The position numbers and the translations under genes were made by a program. A DNA stretch of 64,000 nucleotides, taken from NCBI GenBank assembly GCA_017554385.1, contig JAFZIL010000036.1, forward strand, positions 1 to 64,000, written 5' to 3'. Below the pieces are notes generated by a model. It did not search any database and was not told where the DNA came from. It saw only the letters and a list, made by a program, of their open reading frames with translations. The stretch comes from Prevotella sp. (GTDB lineage: Bacteria; Bacteroidota; Bacteroidia; Bacteroidales; Bacteroidaceae). Of this stretch, positions 39,732 to 47,993 are shown in pieces; within the stretch, counting starts at the first letter, position 1; each line of letters starts with the position of its first letter.

Positions 39732-41000
39732 TTATAGTCTTCCGTCAATGATGTCGCGCGGCAGAATACCCTTCACGTCGTAAATGAGGCCATTGTCATT
39801 GAGCATTGCCTTGAGATCAACAGACAAGAACTCCTTGTGTGCTACAGCCAGGATTATCACGTCGAAGTGATCATCAGGTAGTGTGTTCACGATCGGCACA
39901 TGATACTCTTCCTCTACATGCGCAGCATTGGCCCACGGGTCATACACCGTGATGTTATCCGAATACTCATGCAGAGCCCCATAGATATCTACAACCTTCG
40001 TATTACGGATGTCTGGACAGTTCTCCTTGAACGTAATACCTAAAATCAGTATCTTCGCATCCTTTACCAACACACCCCGTTTGTTCATCAGTTTGATGAC
40101 CTGTTCAGCCACATATTCACCCATCGTGTCATTCAGACGGCGGGAAGTCATCATGATGCGGGGCCATACGCCATAGACCTGTGCCTTCTGTATGAGATAA
40201 TACGGGTCAACACTGATACAGTGACCACCGACGAGTCCTGGCGACAGCTTGATGAAGTTCCACTTCGACGCAGCAGCCTCAATGACGTCGTGTGTGTCGA
40301 TGCCCATCACATTGAACACCCTGGCGAGCTCGTTCATAAAGGCAATATTCACATCTCGCTGCGAGTTCTCAATGATTTTCGAGGCCTCGGCCACCTTGAT
40401 GCTTGGTGCCTTGTGCGTACCATTAATCAGTACTGAGTTGTACACATCGTCCACGATGTCAGCAATCTCAGGCGTAGAGCCAGACGTTACCTTCTTGATC
40501 TTCTCCACGGTATGTTCCTTGTCACCCGGGTTGATACGCTCAGGTGAGTAGCCAGCAAAGAAATCTTCGTTAAACTTCATACCGCTGACACGCTCTACCA
40601 CGGGCAGACATTCATCTTCCGTCACACCAGGGTACACTGTGCTCTCATAAACCACGATGTCACCCTTTGAAATTACCTTACCCACCGTCTCGCTGGCTCC
40701 GCGAAGAGGTGCCAGGTCGGGATAGTTGTCCTCATCCACAGGCGTTGGCACTGCCACCACATAGAAATTACAGTCGCGAATCTTTTCTATGTCCGTAGTA
40801 CATACAAAACCATGGTTATTGATGGCATCCTGAAGGAGTTCGTCACTCACTTCGAGTGTAGCGTCATGCCCAGTCATCAGGGCATCCACGCGTCTTTGGT
40901 TCATGTCGAAACCAACGGTTGGATACTTCGTTGAAAACAGTCGAGCTAGAGGAAGGCCTACATATCCGAGGCCTATCACACAGATTTTTAAGTTTTTCAT
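39732..41000 (-). CDS. UDP-N-acetylglucosamine 6-dehydrogenase-like nucleotide-sugar dehydrogenase
   Basis: The 422-residue enzyme belongs to the UDP-glucose/GDP-mannose dehydrogenase family, TviB/WbpA group, which oxidises C6 of UDP-N-acetylhexosamine with two NAD. It has an N-terminal Rossmann motif (VIGLGYVGLPLA), the AVPTPVDEDNYPDL loop, and the catalytic Cys261 in GLVGGHCISVDPYYL. The C-terminal domain has ILGITFKENCPDIRNTKVVD. It lies between the CotH gene and the OmpA-like gene, so it is co-transcribed with surface-protein genes. Together with the WbpB-like gene at 46985 it points to an amino-uronic acid in the polysaccharide. UDP-glucose as substrate is less likely but not excluded. 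Confidence 0.9.
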   Translation of the reverse strand: MKNLKICVIGLGYVGLPLARLFSTKYPTVGFDMNQRRVDALMTGHDATLEVSDELLQDAINNHGFVCTTDIEKIRDCNFYVVAVPTPVDEDNYPDLAPLRGASETVGKVISKGDIVVYESTVYPGVTEDECLPVVERVSGMKFNEDFFAGYSPERINPGDKEHTVEKIKKVTSGSTPEIADIVDDVYNSVLINGTHKAPSIKVAEASKIIENSQRDVNIAFMNELARVFNVMGIDTHDVIEAAASKWNFIKLSPGLVGGHCISVDPYYLIQKAQVYGVWPRIMMTSRRLNDTMGEYVAEQVIKLMNKRGVLVKDAKILILGITFKENCPDIRNTKVVDIYGALHEYSDNITVYDPWANAAHVEEEYHVPIVNTLPDDHFDVIILAVAHKEFLSVDLKAMLNDNGLIYDVKGILPRDIIDGRL

Positions 41001-41038
41001 AATTATAATTTATTAAGTTTGTATTATCGGTTTCAATT

Positions 41039-42733
41039 CTATTCTTCAATTACTACCACCCTTCCATTTTGTATTTTCCAGTTGACGTTTCCTTCCATGG
41101 CCTTTATGACATTGCCAACATATTTAGCTTGCCTTGAAGTACCAGCCTTTTGAAGATATTTCTTCGCATCGACCAAACGTTTCGTCATTACACAGCCACA
41201 GGCAGCATTGAGGTTGGCGGTCTCATCATCAGGGAATTGCTCAACGGCAATCAGCAGTGCGTCGAGCCAATTTTCAGAACCCTCCTTGTAGCTTGTTGCT
41301 ACTTTATACATCTCTTCCAAACTTAATGCTTCGGGATGTGTATAAATGAGCTTTCGTCCCTTTTCTACCGAAAAAGCTCTTACCTTATATTCTATGATAT
41401 AGTCAGTATGGCGCAGTCCAGGATAGACATGTTCCAGCAACCAGCGGTAAGGCTCACCGCCCCCAACCTTCTTTAAGAGTTCTTCTTTAGCATCAGGATC
41501 CATACTCCTGCCGATGATGCGTAGCATTTCGTCACGATGGTTGAGCACATAATCAGGAGTCTCAGGAGTCTCGACAATATCTTTACTCTCGTACCAGAAA
41601 TCACCTTTCACTTTCCGAGTCTTACTGTCTATGAGGAAGCCTCGCAGGTTTTCCCAGTCTTCAGGGGTGTAATTAGTCTGGAATACTTGTGTGTTGAAAT
41701 TATAGTTTCGTATCAAGTAATTCTTCAAAGCCTCAGTACGTCCCTTTGCCAAACGGGTATTGTTGCTATAGGGACTTTCGGGTGAAGCATAGCCGTGAAG
41801 AGAAATGCGAGTCACAACAACCGTCTTGTCAAACAAGGCACTGTCTACCGACTTTTTAATTCTGGCCAGTTCCTCTGGGTTTCTGCGGTACTCAGGATAA
41901 ATAACCGTCTCGTTGACCGGGAAATCGAGAAAAGCATGTCCTGCAATCTGTCGTAACTTGGTTTCCTCTGGATCTGGCATCATGAACGGTAACGGAGGGC
42001 ACTCTCTTAACTTGTTTAAGCGAATGACTGGTTTCGTAACTCTTTGTTTCTTAACAAAGAGGTAAGTCAAACCCACTTTTAGGTTTGTTCTTGTGTCTAA
42101 CGGTGCATCGTAAGCCACACCATTGAAATGGTCTTCATACAGTGTCTGACTCAATTCCGCACCGATACGCCACTGGTCTGACAATTTCCATGTAGCCGTT
42201 ACACCTGCACGCAGAGCCGGTATCAGCTTACTGGAGCGAGAATAAGGATGAATGTATGACAATGGCACATCATCGAAGTTCCATGTGTAGGCAACACCCA
42301 CCCCAGCAAAGGCCTTTAAATTGAAACGAGACGAATGTACACGAGGTAACGAGTCCAATCGGATGTATCTTGGTTTATGAAAAGCATCAGTTACATCGAA
42401 AGTGACATCGCCAAACAATGCCGTATTATTCCATCCCCATACATCCTTCGATTCGCACTCTGGCACATTCCTACTTTTATTGCGATTAAAGCGAAATGCA
42501 GCACGCCACCCTAACAATGGATTCACTTCACGGCCAATGCCGACGAACATACCAGTTGACCACGGGTAGCCACTGAACTCCGTCCACGGCAGGTTCTCGT
42601 TAGCCGATTTGTTGATACCGATATAAAGTTGCAGATAGTAGGGATCTTTGTCAGCCTTGATGCTGTCTTGTTCGTTGTCGGCATACATGCCAATTGAACA
42701 GAGGACAAAGCCTACGATTATCAATATTCTCAT
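41039..42733 (-). CDS. Outer-membrane barrel protein with OmpA-like C-terminal region
   Basis: A 564-residue exported protein (signal peptide about 1-18, MRILIIVGFVLCSIGMYA). Residues 30-235 look like an outer-membrane beta-barrel (alternating aromatic strands, for example YLQLYIGINKSANENLP and FNLKAFAGVGVAYTWNF). The following part (about 260-420) has an OmpA-family layout: FPVNETVIYPEYRRNPEELA, TRISLHGYASPESPYSNNTR and LAKGRTEALKNYL. The C-terminus (about 470-550) is helical and TPR-like. It lies 12 bases after an LruC lipoprotein gene, so the two are probably co-expressed. Similar DUF3868-like proteins accompany fimbria-like surface systems in Bacteroidales; no fimbrillin is seen here. Confidence 0.75.
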   Translation of the reverse strand: MRILIIVGFVLCSIGMYADNEQDSIKADKDPYYLQLYIGINKSANENLPWTEFSGYPWSTGMFVGIGREVNPLLGWRAAFRFNRNKSRNVPECESKDVWGWNNTALFGDVTFDVTDAFHKPRYIRLDSLPRVHSSRFNLKAFAGVGVAYTWNFDDVPLSYIHPYSRSSKLIPALRAGVTATWKLSDQWRIGAELSQTLYEDHFNGVAYDAPLDTRTNLKVGLTYLFVKKQRVTKPVIRLNKLRECPPLPFMMPDPEETKLRQIAGHAFLDFPVNETVIYPEYRRNPEELARIKKSVDSALFDKTVVVTRISLHGYASPESPYSNNTRLAKGRTEALKNYLIRNYNFNTQVFQTNYTPEDWENLRGFLIDSKTRKVKGDFWYESKDIVETPETPDYVLNHRDEMLRIIGRSMDPDAKEELLKKVGGGEPYRWLLEHVYPGLRHTDYIIEYKVRAFSVEKGRKLIYTHPEALSLEEMYKVATSYKEGSENWLDALLIAVEQFPDDETANLNAACGCVMTKRLVDAKKYLQKAGTSRQAKYVGNVIKAMEGNVNWKIQNGRVVVIEE

Positions 42734-42745
42734 TTCTCTTGCTTA

Positions 42746-44671
42746 TTAATACGTAACGAAAGAATCCAATTCTGGCGTCTTATACCATTCCCAAAAGCGC
42801 GTCCTCGTCTCATCCTGAGCCCATCTGGAGAAATCGCCGTAAGCATCAAAGATATGTTTCCCTTCCATAGGCCATTGCCACTCACCGGCCACCAACACAG
42901 CCTCAGGCATCTGCCCCGGTTCATGTGCAAGTGTGATAACATCAGTACAGTCCGTACAAGTTCCACGTTGTATCTCAATGTAGAAACGTTTAGCATCCTC
43001 AGCCATGGTGTAACCCTTCGGCCAAGGCACACAGTCTATCAGAACAAATGGTGTACCAGCCAAAGCGCTCTTGGTATTGACATAGGTTTGTCTGCAACCC
43101 AACAGGTCGTGTATTTCTCCCATATTTACATCACCATAGGGGCCATCGTAATGCAGGTACATTTTCGCAGTGGAACCGGCAGCCATCACCGTGACACAAC
43201 ACAATTCATTCTCATAATCCGGCACCAGTTTGATGACGGCATCATTAAAGTCAAAATCAGGATTACGGTTCACATCCTCGTAAGCAACAGTCCATGGAAA
43301 GAGGTTATAGTCATCACCAACGGGTTCTGGTTCTGGATCTGGTTCTGGATCTGGATCTTCATTTGCTAATTTTGGATCAATAATGTCCGGCATCCATATT
43401 TTCAAATCTGCTTCCACACCGAAGATCACATCATTACAGTCGTGGTCGCCACCATCTAAGAGATCTTCCATGCCCATCCAATAAACTTCATCATAATCTT
43501 TGATGAAACTACGATGTTTTCCTCTTCCATTGCCTTCTACGTTCATAAATTCAGCACAGAAACAAGTTCCCATAAATGCGTCTTGATTCGAGACATATGG
43601 TCTAACACCCTTAGACCTTAATAAAGTCCACTGCTCAGGTAACGGTTCTTCATCAGAGCGTAGGTAAAAGCCAACGCGCATGCCTTCTGGCACATCAATC
43701 TTAAACGAAATGCCACGTAGGGCAGAAATGTCAGTGCCATAGTGATTATATATCCCATGCATGTTGAAGGCATCATCCCCCACTCGATCCATATTGTAGC
43801 ATGTCGTGGCACCAAACAGGTCTGACATGTCAAAGTTGGCGTCATACCATGTGTTGGCATAGAATGTCTGTCCTCCTATACGTTCGTCTTTCGCAATTTG
43901 GTATTGCACTTTTGCCAAACCATCAATATAATCCCACTTGTGGGTTTCAGACAAATCTACATATACAATATCATCGTATGTAGTGGACGAATGATAATAA
44001 TAGCCCAAAATATGGGAACGCTGCTCAGCTTCATTACCAGTAACCCAAGTGATATAGAATGGACCATTAGACACCAATTCATAGTTACAAACCTGTCCAA
44101 CGACTTCTTTGGCATCAACCCTCTCTACATTTGTAGACATCCATGCAAAGAAATCATATAGTTGAGCGTTAGAGAACTGATAGTATTTTGCATTTCTGCC
44201 AATACTATTGCCACATAACGATGAGGGAGGATTGGCAACATGCCTTGCTCCATGTCGCATTGTAGCTGTAGTCGTGGTCAGGGACACATGTTCAACAGAT
44301 TTACCACTGAGGGTAATATTTTGGGTCTTTTGCTTGCCTTTATAGAAATACCTCAAATAAAGCGTATTACCTTGACCTTGTGGTGCTGTCATAGTTACAG
44401 TACCACTGGCAGCTACCTCTTTATAATCATATAGCACAGTCCTGTTACCTTGGGAAGAGAGCAACACCAGCTTGACGGAATCATCAGTAGTAATGGTGAC
44501 ACTTAGCTTTACGGCTGTTCGCCACCATTGCGTGGAACTGACATTCCCACCTAAGCTGTCCAAGAATGCAGCATTCGTGCGTTCGAACTCTGTTGCTTCC
44601 TCAGTACTACATGCAAATAAGAACAGGAAGAAAGCAACAAAAGGAGAAAATAGATATTTCATTCTTTTCAT
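42746..44671 (-). CDS. Second DUF4114-LruC domain lipoprotein
   Basis: A 641-residue lipoprotein: signal MKRMKYLFSPFVAFFLF with lipobox FLFAC and Cys21. The N-terminal half is beta-rich and unfamiliar. A DUF4114 core follows at about 395-440 (MEDLLDGGDHDCNDVIFGV), then a Pro/Glu/Asp repeat linker (DPDPEPDPEPEP) and an LruC/DUF4842 domain at about 465-630 with VAYEDVNRNPDFDFNDAVIKL. It shares its architecture with the protein encoded at 35472-37718, though the sequences differ. The ATG overlaps the stop of the glycosyltransferase gene by four bases (ATGA), so it belongs to the polysaccharide operon. Confidence 0.8.
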   Translation of the reverse strand: MKRMKYLFSPFVAFFLFLFACSTEEATEFERTNAAFLDSLGGNVSSTQWWRTAVKLSVTITTDDSVKLVLLSSQGNRTVLYDYKEVAASGTVTMTAPQGQGNTLYLRYFYKGKQKTQNITLSGKSVEHVSLTTTTATMRHGARHVANPPSSLCGNSIGRNAKYYQFSNAQLYDFFAWMSTNVERVDAKEVVGQVCNYELVSNGPFYITWVTGNEAEQRSHILGYYYHSSTTYDDIVYVDLSETHKWDYIDGLAKVQYQIAKDERIGGQTFYANTWYDANFDMSDLFGATTCYNMDRVGDDAFNMHGIYNHYGTDISALRGISFKIDVPEGMRVGFYLRSDEEPLPEQWTLLRSKGVRPYVSNQDAFMGTCFCAEFMNVEGNGRGKHRSFIKDYDEVYWMGMEDLLDGGDHDCNDVIFGVEADLKIWMPDIIDPKLANEDPDPEPDPEPEPVGDDYNLFPWTVAYEDVNRNPDFDFNDAVIKLVPDYENELCCVTVMAAGSTAKMYLHYDGPYGDVNMGEIHDLLGCRQTYVNTKSALAGTPFVLIDCVPWPKGYTMAEDAKRFYIEIQRGTCTDCTDVITLAHEPGQMPEAVLVAGEWQWPMEGKHIFDAYGDFSRWAQDETRTRFWEWYKTPELDSFVTY

Positions 44672-45414
44672 ACGCTATATTTTAGTGTGCAAAAGATCCT
44701 GACACATATATATTTCATACGTTCAATCAAACCTTGAAGACGACTCTGCTTCTTTACCCACGATGCCATATAATGATGAATGGTACGTGTATTATCAGTG
44801 ATGCCCATTTGTCCGGTATAATAGTTTAACGGACAGAAATACTCAATGGGATAGATGTACAAGCCGTTGACCTTTACTATTCCACCATCAAGCACTTCCT
44901 TATGATCATAATCAATGAATCGTGTAACCTTATGAGTGATATTACCAGAGTTTTTTCCGTTCCATCTTACGAAATGATGATGGTTGTAGAAGTCTAGCAT
45001 GATACCGAAGAATGAATGGTTTGGAGGTACTGCCACTCCCAGTCCGGGATTCAGATTTCCGTTAGGATTATCCAATGGCGTACCCTCTTGACATTCGAAA
45101 CCCAGAAACGAGCCTCGAGCAATAATATCATCCAAAGGACGGATGACCTCTACGTCGGTATCAAAATAGATGCCACCAAAATGGTAGAGTATCCAAAAAC
45201 GGGCATAATCACTTACATGAGCATATTTTTTCAACTTATATGCCTCCGCAATATATGGAGCCTGATAAACATCGAAGTTGCTCTCATTCCATTCTTTGAT
45301 TTCGTAATCGGGAAGATACTTCCTCCATGAGGCTATACATTTATTTGCCAAGTCAGGCAGAGGATTTCCACCAAACCAGCAATAGTGAATTACCTTGGGA
45401 ATCTGAACTATCAT
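44668..45414 (-). CDS. Glycosyltransferase family 32 (capsular polysaccharide type)
   Basis: A 248-residue cytoplasmic glycosyltransferase with the GT32/OCH1-like fold. The start is IPKVIHYCWFGGNPLP, and the metal-binding DxD is Asp85-Asp87 in FGGIYFDTDVEV. Family members transfer mannose, galactose or related sugars during capsule or O-antigen assembly; the donor here is not known. It overlaps the flippase gene upstream and the LruC gene downstream by four bases each, so all three are translationally coupled. Confidence 0.92.
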   Translation of the reverse strand: MIVQIPKVIHYCWFGGNPLPDLANKCIASWRKYLPDYEIKEWNESNFDVYQAPYIAEAYKLKKYAHVSDYARFWILYHFGGIYFDTDVEVIRPLDDIIARGSFLGFECQEGTPLDNPNGNLNPGLGVAVPPNHSFFGIMLDFYNHHHFVRWNGKNSGNITHKVTRFIDYDHKEVLDGGIVKVNGLYIYPIEYFCPLNYYTGQMGITDNTRTIHHYMASWVKKQSRLQGLIERMKYICVRIFCTLKYSV

Positions 45415-46967
45415 CTATATTGTTTTGGGGTGTTCTTCAATTTAGCGATTATCGTCTTCACCTTATTCTTTACATTGGTTCGCTCTTGTGCTTCAAGACC
45501 GAAAATGTAGCTGATAACGATTGTGCTAATAACCATTAATAAGATATTCAGAATAGAAATAAGTGTTCCTGGGGCAATTAGCAGTACGACTGCAAACGGA
45601 ATGATAAGAGATAGTAACAATACAATTGCACAACGCATAACAGCATATCTTGCATATTCCCTCAGAGATAATTCTATCTGTGGTAAGACAATGTAAAGAA
45701 TAGTAAAGTAGCCTATCACGACAATGGTCAGATATACCACAAAAACTGACCAAGGTGCTCCGCCCAAGCATAGGACGATATAGGAAATAGGTAAGATCGT
45801 TAGCATGAGGATACTCATCGTAACCTCATATTTCCGGATTTTTCCTGTTGCAGCCACAGCAGTCACTAATACACTGGTACTCTGCCTTATCATCAAAATG
45901 ACAAGCATTAATCTTAAGAAGGTGACGCTTCCTTCAGGAACTTCCTTGAGCCAAAGTCCTAGAACAGCAGGCGTTTCTATAAGAAGAGGAAGACAAACTA
46001 TCAGCAACATACAGAACGTTATTCTTGTTCCTGTAAAGACAAGTTGATGCATTTTTTTTAGCTGTCCAGAAGCGTATGTCTTCATAATTTGAGGATTAAT
46101 GGCCATCTGAAAATTACTGGCAAAATTGCCCACCGCGCCTTGGGCATAATGCGCTGCTGCACGAGCAGCGTTGACAACAGGTCCAAAAAACACATTCAAA
46201 AGCAAGTCCAACCCTTGTATATAGAAGACCATCGCCAACTCACCCCACATCTTCCATCCTGCGAAAGAAGCCATTTCTTTGAATAGATCTTTTCGGAAGA
46301 ACCACCGGTATTTACACTCATCGAAATTTCGCACGCAATAGATATTGTATATCAAACGGATGAGCAACTTCTCCGCAGCATACAAAATCGCATAGAATAT
46401 AAGCCTATCATAGTCAAACACTAACAACAGATATACCAATAGCAATTTCAGAACCGCATCGAGAATGGCGATGTAGGCAAAGGATGACATCTTCTCATGG
46501 GCGATAATGGCTGAGATATACGGGTAGCTCAAAACATTTAGGACTGCTGTAAAGATACTAAGCTGATAGCACCATTCTGCCGCATACATACGCTCTGGTG
46601 GGATAACCATTTTCTCATGCAGGAACCACAAGCCTACGGTCTCACCAAGGAGCACAATCACCAAAGAGATGACAAAATGTATATTAATACTTGTAGCAAA
46701 GACCTCACGTAATTTCTGTTTATTGCCAGAGCCCAGTTCAAATGAAAGGAAACGTTGTGTGGAGGCCGTCATGCTGTCGTTGACGAAACTCAGCATGACG
46801 ACTATTCCTCCCACAACATTATAAATACCATAGTCTTCCACACCCAGAGTATGCAACACAATACGTGATGTGTACAGATTAATACACATCATCAGTGCCA
46901 TTCTGAAGTAGAGCAAGACGGTATTCCTTGCTAACCTCGTGTTATCTGGGTTGTAAGCTTTAGGCAT
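45411..46967 (-). CDS. Wzx-like polysaccharide flippase
   Basis: A 518-residue integral membrane protein of the MATE/MVF superfamily (polysaccharide biosynthesis protein family) with about 12-14 helices. Typical parts are TLGVEDYGIYNVVGGIVVML near the N-terminus and SFELGSGNKQKLREVFATS. It would flip undecaprenyl-diphosphate-linked repeat units across the inner membrane for Wzy-dependent assembly. It overlaps the GT32 gene by four bases and follows the WbpB-like gene by 17 bases. Confidence 0.9.
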   Translation of the reverse strand: MPKAYNPDNTRLARNTVLLYFRMALMMCINLYTSRIVLHTLGVEDYGIYNVVGGIVVMLSFVNDSMTASTQRFLSFELGSGNKQKLREVFATSINIHFVISLVIVLLGETVGLWFLHEKMVIPPERMYAAEWCYQLSIFTAVLNVLSYPYISAIIAHEKMSSFAYIAILDAVLKLLLVYLLLVFDYDRLIFYAILYAAEKLLIRLIYNIYCVRNFDECKYRWFFRKDLFKEMASFAGWKMWGELAMVFYIQGLDLLLNVFFGPVVNAARAAAHYAQGAVGNFASNFQMAINPQIMKTYASGQLKKMHQLVFTGTRITFCMLLIVCLPLLIETPAVLGLWLKEVPEGSVTFLRLMLVILMIRQSTSVLVTAVAATGKIRKYEVTMSILMLTILPISYIVLCLGGAPWSVFVVYLTIVVIGYFTILYIVLPQIELSLREYARYAVMRCAIVLLLSLIIPFAVVLLIAPGTLISILNILLMVISTIVISYIFGLEAQERTNVKNKVKTIIAKLKNTPKQYR

Positions 46968-46984
46968 AAAAAATAAGAATCTAA

Positions 46985-47968
46985 TTACCTCTTGTCATCC
47001 CATCCGAAGGGGTGTGCAGCCAGCGGCATTCTTGCCATCGGATGATAGTCACCCTTGAGACCAATGGGAGATGCATTGCGGATGTCGCTGACAATCTCGA
47101 TGCTGGGACGTGCTTCGCTGATGCGGAAGCCCTCGCCGGCCAGGATCTTCTCGTAGCTCTTGGTGTGCAGCTCTGTGAAGCCTACACTGAACTCAAACTC
47201 CTCACCGTCGATGTTCAGGGTACGGTAGGTACGCTTCTCACCCTGCACGGCATTGGGAGGCAGACAATCGGCATTGATGCTGAGGAAGTAACGCACGCGG
47301 GCCTTCTCCAACTCTAAGTAACCCGACACACGGTCGAAGCTCATCACATGCACTACATTGCGCTTCACGGGACCGAACACCCACTGCAGCATATCGTAGA
47401 AGTGAACACCGATATTCGTGGCCACGCCACCACTCTTGCGGATATCGCCCTTCCAGGAGATATAGTACCACTTACCACGTGAGGTGATATAGGTCAGGTC
47501 CACATCATGGATCTTATCCTGCGGACCTTCGTCCACCTTCTTCTTCAGTGCTACGATGGCATCGTGCAGACGCAGCTGCAGGATGGTGTAGGCCTTATGG
47601 CCTGTCTCCTTCTCCATCTCCACCAGGTTGTCGATGTTCCAAGGATTCAACACCAGCGGCTTCTCACAGATGACGTCTGTGCCGAGACGGAGACCGTAGC
47701 GAATGAAAGCATCGTGGGTATAGTTAGGCGTACAGATAGAGGTAAAATGCAGTGGGTTGGGCTTACGCATCTGCTTGGAGCAGAAACGGTCGAACTGCTC
47801 ATTCTCAGTATAGAACATACAGTCGGGGAACGAGCTGTCAAGACGTCCTACACTGTCAAACTTGTCGTAAGCCACCATCAGGTTGTTACCTGTGTCTGCA
47901 ATAGCCTTGATGTGACGTGGGGCAATGTAGCCCGCAGCACCAATGAGTGCAAAATTTTTCTTTTCCAT
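46985..47968 (-). CDS. WbpB-like Gfo/Idh/MocA sugar-nucleotide oxidoreductase
   Basis: A 327-residue NAD-dependent oxidoreductase. NFALIGAAGYIAPRHIKAI is the hallmark N-terminus of the WbpB/WlbA group, followed by CEKPLVLNPWN and the C-terminal beta-domain with KSGGVATNIGVHFYDMLQWVFG. WbpB oxidises UDP-N-acetylglucosaminuronate at C3, ahead of a WbpE aminotransferase. The enzyme that would make its substrate is encoded at 39732. The partners wbpE and wbpD are not in the window. Two starts are possible, 47989 and 47968; the latter matches the usual family N-terminus and is chosen with moderate certainty. Confidence 0.9.
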   Translation of the reverse strand: MEKKNFALIGAAGYIAPRHIKAIADTGNNLMVAYDKFDSVGRLDSSFPDCMFYTENEQFDRFCSKQMRKPNPLHFTSICTPNYTHDAFIRYGLRLGTDVICEKPLVLNPWNIDNLVEMEKETGHKAYTILQLRLHDAIVALKKKVDEGPQDKIHDVDLTYITSRGKWYYISWKGDIRKSGGVATNIGVHFYDMLQWVFGPVKRNVVHVMSFDRVSGYLELEKARVRYFLSINADCLPPNAVQGEKRTYRTLNIDGEEFEFSVGFTELHTKSYEKILAGEGFRISEARPSIEIVSDIRNASPIGLKGDYHPMARMPLAAHPFGWDDKR

Positions 47969-47993
47969 TTTCTTTTGTTTTGGTTTCATAAAG

